DNA of 50,977 nt, from contig NZ_CADIJR010000046.1 in NCBI RefSeq assembly GCF_902859645.1, forward strand, positions 1-50,977, written 5' to 3'. The stretch is from Achromobacter insuavis (GTDB taxonomy: Bacteria; Pseudomonadota; Gammaproteobacteria; Burkholderiales; Burkholderiaceae_B). The translations under genes and the position numbers were made by a program. The notes under the pieces are model-generated. The model searched no databases, was not told the origin of the DNA, and worked only from the letters and a program-made list of their open reading frames with translations. Of this stretch, positions 24,879 through 36,800 are shown piece by piece (the stretch's first letter is position 1; every line of letters starts with the position of its first letter).

Positions 24879-27800
24879 TCAGAGAGTGCGGGATTGAATG
24901 TCGAGTTCGCGGCGCGCGTCGTCGGCGGGGGGGATGCCTTCGACGGCGGGGCGCTGCGGGTTGCCGGCGGGCGTGTGCAGCACCGGGCCATTGCCGTTCG
25001 GCACGGTCAGCACGGCATTGTCGCCGGAAGGCAGCTGCCAGGAAAAGGCGGAAGCCACCGTTAGCACCTGCGGATCGGCGAAGGCGCCCAGCACGTCGGG
25101 GCCGAAGCCCTTGGACGGCACGGTGCCCTGGAACAGCGGGTTGGCGGTGGGCGTGCTGGGGATCACCGAGCGCGGGGCCGTGACCGCCGCCAGGCGGTCG
25201 ATCACGTCCGTCTGGCCCCAGGTGGCGCCGTTCATGTAGTACGGCGCGCCGGTCAGCGAGCTGCGGATCGTGGTGGCGGCCATGGAGCCGGTCTTGCCGC
25301 CGATCGTGCCCCACATGTCGGCCGAGCCGGCGTTCGGCACGGTCAGGCCGGCCACGTCCAGCTTGTGGCTCGGGTCCGCGTCGTTCAGGCCGATGCGCAG
25401 CGCGCCCGAGCCCGAAGCCAGCGTCAGGGACGTCTGCGGGCCGGTCAGGCCAATGGCGGTGATGTCGCCGTTGGTCTGGATGACCGCGTTGCCGCCCTGC
25501 AGCTTGGCCGGCGCGCCCAGGTTGATCGGGCCCTGCGTCACCAGCAGCTGGGCCGGCAGCGTGAGGCCGGCGCCGCCGGTCTGGGTGAAGCCGGTGGCGG
25601 CCTTGACCGTGCTGCCGCCGCCAAACGACGTGGTGCCGGTGGGGCTGGTGTTGGCGATGCGGATCGCGCCGGTGTCGGCGGTGACATCCTTGCCAAACGA
25701 CACGGTGCCGCCGGAGATGTCGATGCCGTCCGGGCCCGAGGCGCGCACCGCGCCGTTGTAGCTGGCGGTCTTGGCCTCCAGCTGCTGCACGCGGTAGGCG
25801 CTGACGTCGCCGTTGAACACGATGGTGTCGACGGCGCGCAGCGTCAGCGAACCCAGGCCGGTGGCGTCGCCCGCGACCTGGATGTTCTTGGCGGCGTTGA
25901 CGTTCAGGTTGTTGCCGTTGCCGCCGTCCAGCTTGCTGCCCAGGATCACCGAGCCGGTGTCGCTGGTCAGGTCACGGTCGCCCTTCAGGGTCACGGCGCC
26001 GTTGTAGACCTGGTCGCCCGTGGTGTGCGTCTTGCCGCCGCTCAGGGTGGTGGCGCCGGTGACGGCCACGGTGCGCAGCGGCGTGGTGGCGCCGACGTCG
26101 CCCTGGATATCGGCGTTGCCGACGATGACCAGGCCTTGCTGGCCCGGCTGGGTGCCGTCGACGCCGGCCTTGAGCTGCACGTTGGCGCCGGTCAGGGTGG
26201 TGTCCACGCCGCTCAGGATGACGTGCTGGCCATACTGCTGCGCGCCGGTGGTGTCGATCGAGCCGCCGTTGATCAGCACGTCGCCGTTGCCGCCGGTCTG
26301 CACCGAGGCGGCGCGGACGGGGCCGTCCAGCACGATGTCGCCGGCGGCGCTGACCTTCAGGTCGCCCAGGCGCGTACCCTGGCCGACCGGGCCGGAGAAC
26401 GTCACGTCGCCCTGGCTGGCGACGACCGTCAGGCCGCCGCCGCCATCGACCGCGCGGTCAAAGCCGATGTCGCCCTGGCGGCTGGTCACGGTGACGTTGC
26501 CGCCGAGCGTGACGTTGCCCTGGTACGACTGTTCGCCCACGGTAGTGATGGTGCCCGCGCCCAGCGTGGCGTTGCCCTTGACCGTCAGGTTGGCCAGCGG
26601 GTCGTTGGCGCCCAGCGGTCCCTTGAGCACGGCGTCGCCGTCGATGGTCAGGTCATGCCCGCCGTCGCCGCCGCCCAGCAGGCTGACGGTGCTGCCCTTG
26701 AGCACGGTGTCGGTGCTGAACACGGCGCGTTCGCCGTAGGACTGCGTGCCGGTGGTGTCGACCAGGCCGCCGTTGATGGCCACGGTGCCGCCGACGTCGG
26801 TGTTGACCGACGCTGCGTACACCGCCTTGTCGAAGGTGGTGGCGCCGTTGCTGTTGATGGCCAGCGCGCCCAGGCGGCCGGTGGTGGCGTCGCCGACCTG
26901 CTGGGTGAAGCGCACGTCGCCGCTGCCGCTGCTGACCGTCAGGCCGTTCGCGGTGGCGCCGCGGCTGGCGACGGTGTCGCTGAAGGTCACCTTGGCATTA
27001 CTGGTGCTCATCTGCGTGGCGTCGGTCAGCCAGACCTTGCCCTGGTAGGACTGCTCGCCCACCGTCTTGATCGGGCCGCCGCCCAGTTCCACGTCGTTCT
27101 CGACGGTCAGGTAGGCCAGGCGGCCATTGGCGCCGGCGCCGACCGGGCCGCCGATCACGGCCGGGCCCTGCAGGGTCAGGCCCTGCTGTTCGTCGGTCGA
27201 ATTCGCGCCCTGGGCCAGGGTGATGCTGCTGCCCTTGAGCGTGACGTTGCTGGCCAGGGTGACCAGTTCGCCGAAGCGCAGGACGCCGGTGGTGTCGATG
27301 CGTTCGCCCTTGATCGTCACGGCGCCCGGGTCGTCGGTCTGCAGCGACGCGGCATAGACCGAGCCGTTGAACGCGGTCGTGCCGGCGGTGTCGATGCTCA
27401 GGTTGCCCAGGCGTTGCGTGGCGCCGCCCACGGCGTCGAAGCTGACGTTGCCGCCGGCCGTCGAGGCCACGTGCAGGTCGCGCGAGCCGTTCAGCGTGCT
27501 GTCGAACGCCACGTTGCCCGAGGTGGTGCTCAGCGTGTGGTCGCGGCCCAGCGTGACGGCGCCCTTGTAGCGCTGGTTGCCGGTGGTGGCGATGGTGCCG
27601 GCGTTGAGCGTGGCGCTGCCGTCCAGGGTCAGGCTGGCCAGCTTGGTGGTGGCGCCGATGGCGCCGGTCAGCGAGGCCGCGCCGTCGATCTCCAGCGCAT
27701 GGGCGCCGTCGACGCCGTTGGCCAGGGTGACGGTGGCGCCGGTCAGCACCGCATCGTCGCCCAGCTCCACGTGGCCGGCGTAGGTCTGCGCACCGCTGGT

Positions 27801-30800
27801 GGTGACGCTGCCGCCGTTGATGGCCGTGCCGCCGGTGCCCGCCTGGTTGAGCGAGGCGATGTCGACCGCGCCGCCATAGGTGGTGGTGCCGCTGCTGGTG
27901 ACGGTCAGCGCGTTGGCGCCCGACACGCCGCCCGTGAAGGCGACCGCGCCGCTGCCGGTGGACACGCTGACGGCGCTGGCCAGCGTGGTCGCGCCGTCGA
28001 CGCCGAAGGCGCCGTTGGTGGTCGTGTAGGCGCCGCGCAGCGTGGTGGCGCCGTTGTACTGCTGGGCGCCGGTGCTGGTGACCTGGCGCAGGTCGATGTT
28101 GTTGCCGGTGATGGTCAGGCTGGCCAGGTTGGAGGCATTGCCGCCCAGCGTGACGTCGCCGTCGCTGGCGACGATCACCGCCTGCTGCGCGCCGCCGTTC
28201 AGCGTGCCCGAGAGGGCGACGCCGCCGTTGGCGCCGTTGGCCGTCAGGGTGCGCTTGGCGCCGGCCAGCGTGGCGCTGCCGGTGATGCCGATGGCGCTGC
28301 CGGTCAGGTCGCCGTTCAGGGTGACGTTGCCGCTGTAGGCCTGGCTGCCGCTGGTGTTGGCGGCGGCCATGGCGATGGCCGCGCCGCTCACGGACAGGTC
28401 ATGCACGTCGGTGCTGGCGATGTCGTGGCTGACGGTGACGTTGCCGGCGCTGGAGGCCAGCGTGACATCGCCGCTGTTGCCGGCCGACAGGCCGACCGCG
28501 CTGACCAGATTGCCGGTGGCGCCGATGCCGATGTTGCCGTCGGCCGTGGCCACGCGGCCCAGCGTCAGCGGGCCGCTGCCGTCCACGTAGATGTCGCCGC
28601 TGCCCAGGACGTTGGCCTTGAGGTTGCGTGCCGTCGTGGTGACGTGGTCGGCCGAGGTGCCGATGCCGGTCTTGCTGGTCAGGTCCAGGCTGTTGGCGAT
28701 CAGGCTGTTGCCCAGGCCCAGCAGCGAGCCTTCGGCGGCGCTCAGGACCACGGTGCCGTTGGCGGCGCCGGCGTTGACGGTGTCGATCTCGACGTTGCCG
28801 TGCTGCGAGGTCAGCGTGATGGTGCGGTTGCTGCCGGCGGCCGTGGCCGCGGCGGTCAGCGTGCCGGTGGCCGTGGCGTTGATGTCGCCGTTGGCGGTGC
28901 TCAGCGACGCGTCGAGCGCGCCGGTGTTGGTCAGCGTCAGGTTGGCCGGCGTGGTGGTGCCGGTCAGGCTGGCCGCGACGGAGCTGGCTTCGGTCACCAG
29001 ATTGGTGTTGCCGCCCGCGGCGCCGCTGCTGAAGCTGACCGTGGTGCCCTTGACGTTGATCGTGCGCGGCGCGGCGCCGGCCGCGACCACGTCTTGCGTG
29101 CCCTTGAGCGTGACGGTGCCGTTGGCCTGCACGCCGGCGGCGGCCAGCTTGAGCGTGCCGCCCGAGGACAGCAGCAGGTTGTCGGCGGTATTCGACATGC
29201 CGCCGCTGGCGTCCAGGTCGCCGGCGCTGGTCAGGTAGACGGAGCTGTTGGCGCCGGCCTGCTGGATGTTGCCGCTGTTGGCGGTGAGCGCCCGCGTGCC
29301 GACGTTGTTGAGCACGATGACGGCGCCGTCGGCGGCGGTCGACAGATTGCCCAGCGCGCCGAGGTTGGTGCGCAGCGCGATGCCGCCGGTGCCGTTGGCC
29401 AGGTAGGCGGCCGAGCCGATGCTGCCGCCGGCGATGGCGGTCAGGCTGTTGCCCGTGATCAGGTTGCCCACCAGCGCGCCCTTGATCGAACCGGCCGCCT
29501 GCAGCGTGACGTCGCCGGCCTGTTTGGCGTCGATCGTGTTGATCGACAGGTCGCCGCTGGTGGTGGCGATCGAGATGCCGTTGTTGGCCGAGCTGGTCTT
29601 GCTGACCGCGCTGGTGACCAGGGTCGGGCCGGCGGTGGTGATGCCGATGGCGCCGTCCTGGGTGATGACCGAGGCCAGCGTGGTGCCGGCCGCGCGGTTG
29701 TCGTTCAGGTAGAGCGAGCCGCTGCCGGTGACTTCGGCGATGATGTTGGCGGCGGTCGTCTGCAGGTTGTCGGGCGAGCCGGCCGCGCCGCCGATGCCCG
29801 CGCCGGCCTTGAGCGTGACGGTGTTGCCGATGATGCGGGTGGATTCCTCGCGGTCGTCGACGATGGTGCTGCCGGTCTTGCTGAAGTCGATGTTGACGGT
29901 GCCGGCGCCGGCGTCGATGTTGCCCGCGACCAGCTGGCTGTTGTTGCCGTTGCCGACGATCTTGATGGTGCCGTTGCTGGCGATGGCGTTGGCGATCTGC
30001 AGATTGCCGGCGGCCGCGATGTCGATGGTGTTGCCCGACAGGTACGAGTAGACGGAATTGTTGTCCGCCGCCAGGTACATGCCGCCGTTGGTGGTGACTT
30101 CGACGCGCTGGCCGGTGGCGTTGATGCGGCCGTTGACGGCGCCGACGGCGTTGGCGCCGTTCAGGGCGACGCCGTAGGCCTTGACGGTGGCGCCGGCGGC
30201 GTCGGCCAGGATCGAGCCGTTCTCGGCGTTGAGCGTGACCTGGCCGTGGTTGGCGCCGGCCTGCACGTTCTTGACCGTGATGTTGCCGGAGGTGGTCTTG
30301 ACCGAGATGTCGTTGCCGGCCGCGTCGGTGCCCGACGTGACGCTGGTCAGCGCCAGGCTGCCGTTGCCGGTGATGCGGGTCTCGCCGTTGGCGACCGAGG
30401 TCGTCAGGCCGCCCAGCAGGTTGCCGCTGCTGTCCAGGTAGAGCGAGCCGTCGCCGGTGACGGTGGCCGACACCGGGCTGTTCGGCGCGGCGATCTTGAT
30501 CGCCGCGTCGCGCGTGCCGATGCCGTTCTGCGCCGTCAGCGTGATGGCGCCGGTGCCCGCGCCCGAGAGCGTGCCGCCGCCGTACAGGATGCTGCCGGTC
30601 TGGGCGTTCAAGGTCAGGGCGTTGCCGGTGCCGTAGCTGACGGTGCCGACCAGGATGTCGCCGGTGGTGGTGGTGACCGACAGGTCGCCGCCGGCGCGCA
30701 GGTTGCCCAGGTTGATCGAGCCGTTCTGCTTGAGCCAGATGCCGCCCGAGGCGGTGGCGGCGATGTTCTTGACCTGGGTGTTCAGGGCCAGGCCGGCAGA

Positions 30801-33800
30801 GCCGATGGTGTTGGGCGTGTTGCCCGTGGCGGTGGACAGCGTCAGGTCGCCAGCGACGATCTTCGAGGACGCGTTCATGCCCTGGATCGAGCCGCCCGTG
30901 GTGTAGTACGGGTTGGTCGACAGGTTGACCGAACCGTTCTGGGTGACGTCGATGTCGTGTACGTTGATTGCGCCGATGGCCTGGTAGGTGAAGTTCAGGC
31001 CGGTCGTGTCGCGCACGATGGTCAGCGCGGTGGCATTGCTGCTGTCGCCGCCGCTGAATAGCAGGTTCTTGGCGCCGATGGTCAGGAAGCCGGCGCTGCC
31101 CAGGTTCGAGCCCTGCGCGTTGTTGCGGATGATGGTCAGGTCGGACAGGTCGGCCAGGTTGTCGACGTAGATGCTGCCGGGCGTGGCCATCGTCAGCTTC
31201 TCGGTGTTCAGATGCAGGAGAGCCGCGTTGGACGTGCCGATCTTCGAGGCCGTGCCGTAGTTGGCCGTCAGGCTGACGCTCTTGCCGGTGACCAGGTTGC
31301 TGTTGTCGATGCCGATGATGCTGCCGCGCGCGGTCGACAGCGTGACCGCGCCGTCGGTGGACGTGACGGTGCCCACGGTGAGGTTGCGGCCGTTGTTGCC
31401 GGTGTCGGCGGTCAGGGTGATGTCGCCCGGCGCGGTGACCGAGGTCGCCTGCAGGCCGTAGGTCTCGGTCAGCGCGATGCTGCCATCGGCGCGGTCGGTC
31501 TTGGTGGCGCTGAGGGTGACGGTGGTGGTGCCGCCGTTCAGGGCATTGGTGCGGATGGCGCTCTTGTTGCCGATCGAGCCGTTGGCCGTCAGGTTGACGC
31601 TGGTGGCGTTGTTGATCGTGCCGCTGAGGATCGAACCGCCGGTGTTGTTGACCGTGAAGGTGTTGCCGTTGGTGTTGACCGTGCCCAGCTCGATGTCGCC
31701 GGTGGTGTTGCTGACCGAGCTGGCGCCGGTCGAGGTCAGGCTCGGCAGGCTGGTGTTGCCCTCCACCGTGATGAAGGCGCCGCCGTTGTCGGCGCGGCCG
31801 CTCAGCGTGCTAACGCGGGTGTCGATGGCATTGCCGGCGCCGGCCGCGCCGATGGCGTTGGCCGCCGTCAGGGTCAGGCCGGCCGCGTCGATCTTGGTGT
31901 TGGCGTCGCCGTCGCCCAGCAGCGAGCCGCCGCGCGAGTTCAGCACCACGCTGTCGTAGCCGACGTTGATCGCGCCGACGGTGATGGTGCGGTCGCTGGT
32001 CACGCTCAGGTTCAGGCCGCCCTTGTCCTCGACCTTGGTCAGGACCAGGCCGGCGCTGCTGCCGCTGCCGCCGTCCGCGGCCTGGAACACGATGCTGCCG
32101 CCGTCGCGCGTGGGCGAGTTGATGCTGTAGCTGCGCGCGCCGTTGCCGGTGGAATACAGCGTCAGCGCGTCGATGTGGCGGTTGGAGTCGATGTACACGT
32201 CGCCGACGTTCTGGATGTTCACCAGCGGCGCCGACAGGTTGATCTCGCGGCCCACGGCGCCGATGGCGCCCGAGCCCTGGGTGGTGATCTGCACCGACGC
32301 CGCGGTGACGCGCTGGCTGTCGTCGGCGCTGCCCAGGATGCTGTTGTTGCTGGACAGGCGCACCGTGCCGTTCTGCGTGGTGTCGATGATGCCGATGTCC
32401 TGGCCGACGTTGCTCGACAGCATCAGGTTCAGCCCGGTGTTGTCGCGCACCTCGTTGACCTGCAGGCGGCTGCCGTTATGGGCCACATCGAACAGCAGTT
32501 CGTTCGACAGGATCTGGTAGGTGGCCGCCGACGAGCCGGTGGCGTACAGCGACAGGCTGGCCAGGTCGCGGTCGTTGTCCAGGTAGACGTGGCTGCCGGC
32601 CGTCAGGTAGAGCTCGCCGGTGGTGGTGTGGATCGAGCCCGAATTGTCGCCCGACGCCACGCCGATCTGGCCGCTCGTGCCCAGCGTGACCACGTCGCCG
32701 GTGATGTGCGAGGTCGGCGTCAGGTTCAGGATGTGGGCGCCTGAGCCATAGGCGCCCAGGCTCACGGTGTTGGCCGGGCCGACGTCGACGTTGCCGACGT
32801 ACAGCGTGCGGTCGCCGTTGAACGAGAAGTTCAGGCCGGTCAGGTCGCTGACCTGGGTCATGACATAGGAGCCGGCGTCCGTGACGTTGAACGTCAGGCC
32901 CTTGGCCGCCACCTGCAGCACGTTGTCCAGGGCGCTGTTGGCGTGGTTGGCGGTGATGTTCAGCGAGAACAGGTCGCTGGCGTTGTCGAGGTACAGGTTG
33001 CGGCCCGACTGCGTGGTCAGCTGGCGGGTGTCGGTCAGGATCTCGTTGCCGGCGACGCCGATCGACTGGGTGGCCGTGAGCGTCAGCACCGGCGTGACGA
33101 AGCGGCCGGCGCCCTGGGTGATCGAGCCGTTGGTCACGTTGACCTGGGCCGAGCTGGTGGCGCTGTTGTCCCGCAGCGTCAGGCTCTTGTTGTTCGACAC
33201 CCACAGGCTGCCGCGGATGTTGGACGAGAGCGAATCGACGCTGACGAACAGCGGCTGGTTGGTGGCGTAGGTGCCCGTGACCGAACCGGCGTTCAGGGTC
33301 AGCGCGCTGGTGGTGATGTTGGGCAGGCTGGCGCTGGAGCTGTTGCCGTAGATGGTGCCATTGCTGGCCAGCGTCACCGAGCCGCCGGCGGCGGTGGTGA
33401 CGTTGTTGACGGTCAGCGAGCGGTCCGACGAGATCGACAGCGCCAGGTTGCCGCTGTTGGTGATGTTGTTGAGCGTCAGGCCCGCGGTGCCGGTCGAGTC
33501 GCTCAACGAGAACGCCGTCATGCCGGTGGCGCTGATGTTGTACGTGTTGTTGACCGAGCCGCTGCTGCTGCTGTGGTTGGCGGTCAGCGACAGCGAATCG
33601 AACTGCTTGCTGTTGGCGATGGATACATTGCCGGCCGAGGCGACCGCCAGGTTGGCGGTGTTGGTCTGGGCCGATACGCTGCCGTTGGTGCCTAGCGCGC
33701 TCAGGCTGACGTTGTTGGCGGTGACCATGCCCGAGCCGCCGATGGTCGGGGCCAGGTCGCTGTTGGCGTAGCGCGACGTCAGCGACACCGAACCGCTGCC

Positions 33801-36800
33801 GGTGTTGATGGTGTTCAGCGTGATGGAGGTGTCGGTATTGACCGTCAGCGCGGCGCCGCTCATGTTGGCGCCGATCGCCAGGTTCGTGCCGCCGGAGATG
33901 CTCATTACCTGGCTGCCCAGGCCGCCGAAGGCGTAGCTGTTGGTGTCGAAGTTGACGCTGCCGGCGTCGCGGCGCGACAGGTACAGGTTCAGGCTGTTCA
34001 GCGCCAGCCCGCCGTTGTTCAGGTTGATGTCGCCGTTGTTGGTGATGGCCAGGTTGCTGGTGCTCAGGCGCAGGGCGCGGCCGCTGGTGCCGATGGCGCC
34101 GGTATTGGCGTCGCGCGCGGTGTAGCTGTCCGAGCCGGTGGCGGACAGCGTGACGCTGCCGGCCGTGATGCGGCCGGCGGTGCCGTCGCTGGTGATGCTG
34201 GAATTGACGCCGCCGCCGGTGGTCGTCAGGCTGATCGTGTTGCTGGCCGTGAGGGTGCCGACCTGGATGTTCTTGCGGCCGCTGAAGCTGAAGTCGGTCA
34301 GGCCGCCCGTGACCTGTTGCAGGTACTGCGTGGTGCCGTCGTCGCTGATGGTGATGACCTGGCCGGCGCCGCCGCTGATGGCGAAGGTGCTGGCGCTGCC
34401 CGCGTTCTTCAGGCTGTTGATGGCCAGGCTGCGCAGCACGGTGTCGCTGCCGACGTACATGTTGTTGCCGGCCGTCAGGCTGAGCGCCGAGGCGCCGGTC
34501 AGCGCCAGTGCGCCGCCCGTGGCGGACGTGCCGATGGAGCCGTTCGAGCCGGCCGTCAGCGCGACGGTCGCGGCGCGGATGGCGCCGGGGCTGGCCGGAT
34601 TGTCGTTGGCGATGTTCAGGCCCGACACCAGGCTGACCTTGCCGTTGGCGCCCGCGTCGATGTTGCCGACCAGCAGATTCTTGTTGTTGGCGGTGAAGCC
34701 GAAGTCCAGATTGGTCGAGCTGGCGATGTCCGCCAGGTGGATGCCGAGGCCGTCGTCGGTGACGGTGAAGGCCGTCAGGTTGGGCGCGGTGATGCTGTAC
34801 ACGCCATTGGCCGAGCCATTGCGCGTGACGTTCAGCCGAGTCAGGCCAGTCAGGCTGTCCACGGCGATGTTGCCGCCGCTGGTCAGGCTGACGTCGGGCG
34901 CCTGCAGCGTCAATGCCGCGCCGGCCGCGCCGATCGCACCGCTCGCCGTCAGGGCGATGTTGCTGGCGCGGATCAGGGTGGCGGCATCGCCGTCGTCCAG
35001 CAGCGAGCCGCCGGTATTGGCCAGCGTGGCCGCGCCGCCGGCGCGCAGGCTGCCGAGGGTGGTGTTGCCGGAAGACTGGGTGTAGCCGATCTGGCCGGTG
35101 CCGGCCTCCAGGCGCGTCAGCTTGATGTTGCCGGTGGTGCCGTTCAGATAGATGTCGGTGCCGGCGGTGGCCTGCACGTTGGCCTGGCCCGCGGCGCCCA
35201 CGCCGACGTAGCGCACGGCGCCGTTGTACATGCCGCCGATCGCGCCCGCCGCCGACAGCGTGATGTCGTTGCCGCCCGCATAGATGCTGCCGCTGCCGTT
35301 GCCGTACAGCGAGCCGTTGGCCACGTTCAGCGTCACGCTGCCGTTGTTGCTGCGCACCGTGTTGGCCAGCAGCGCGTCGCCCTGGCGCAGGTCGATCTGC
35401 ACGGCGTCGCTGGCGGTGATGTTGTTCAGCGTGACGATGCCGGTGTAATTGTTGGCGCCGGTCGGATTGGGCAGCTGCACATAGAAGCCGCCATTGCTCG
35501 CCGTGCCGCTCAGGTAGCCGGTCAGCACGTCCAGATAGCCCGTGCCGGTGGCGCCGACGGCCTTGCCGGCGATCAGGTTGACCGAGTTGGCCAGCAGGCG
35601 GGTCTGCTTGTTGCCGTCGTCGCGCAGGTCGCCCGCGGCGTTCAGCGTGATGCTGCCGCTGTAGCCGGCGTCGATGCTGCCGACCGTGATGTCGCGGTCG
35701 CTGTTGAAGCTGAAGTTGATCCAGTTGCTGTCGCGCACTTCACGGATCGTGTGGCCGCCGACGTCGTCGGTGATGTTGAACAGCAGCGACGGCGCGCGCA
35801 CGTCCAGCGTGTAGCGGTCGTCCGCGGCCTTGTGGCGCGCGTATACCGTCAGCGAGTTGAGGTCCGCGATGTCGGTGGCATAGAGGTTGCCACGGGTGTC
35901 TAGCGTCAGGCCCGGCGCGTTGATCGCGACGTAATTGGCGCTGGTGCCGATGTCCTGGGCGGCCGTCAGGCTGACGTTGTTGGCGGTGACGCGCATGTCG
36001 GCGATGCCGTCATCCAGGATGCTGCCCTGGGTGGAGGTCAGCGTGATGTTGCTGCCGGCGCGGATATTGCCCAGCTTCAGGCTCTGGTCGCCGGTGAACG
36101 AGAACTGGTTCAGCAGCGAGCTGTAGACCTGCTTGAGCTCGTAGGCGTTGCCCAGGTCGTCGTTGACGTCGAAATTCAGGAACGGCGCGGCCACCTGCAG
36201 CGTGTTGCGGCGGGCGGGGTCGGCGTGCCAGTTGTTGATCGCCAGGTAGGTCAGCGTCTTGGCGGGATTGTCGACATAGATGTCGCCGCCGCTGCCCAGC
36301 GTCAGGCTGGTGGTCGCGGTATTGATGTGGTCGCTGGCCGTGCCAATGTGCTGTTTGGCCTGCAGGTTGATGCTGCTGCCCGCCAGTGCGCTGTTGGCGT
36401 TGGCGCGCAGGATATTGCCGCCCTGGGCGTTGAGCGACAGCGTGCCGTTGCCGGCGTCCAGCATGTTGGCGGTCAGGTTGGCCACGCCGGTGACGTAGAT
36501 GCCGTTGCTGGCCTTCAGGTCGTCCAGCAGCACGGAGCCCTGGGCCTGGTTCAGGTAAATGCTGCCGCCGGTGGCGTGCAGTTCGTTGGCGGCCGTGCGC
36601 AGGTAGATCCCGGCGGTGCCCACCGTGTAGGCGGTGTTGGAGGCCGGGGCCAGCAGGGTGACGACGTTGCCGGTAATGAGCGAGGCGGCGTTGCCGGTGA
36701 TGCTGCCGGCGCGCGCGGTGAGCGTGACGTTGCCCGAACCCGCGTTGATCTGGCCGGCGGCGATGCTGTTGCCGGTCAGGTTGATGGCGCCGCCGCCGGA

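Noticed and set aside
25365-31061. Open frame of 1898 codons on the plus strand, antisense to tpsA
   Set aside because: Its translation is low-complexity Ala/Gly/Arg/Val sequence produced by GC-biased third positions of the repetitive gene opposite. It has no domain, signal peptide or ribosome site.
31212-35903. Further long plus-strand frames (510 and 528 codons) inside tpsA
   Set aside because: Antisense mirror of repeat coding sequence; composition is dominated by Ala, Gly, Val, Asp and Arg without structure.
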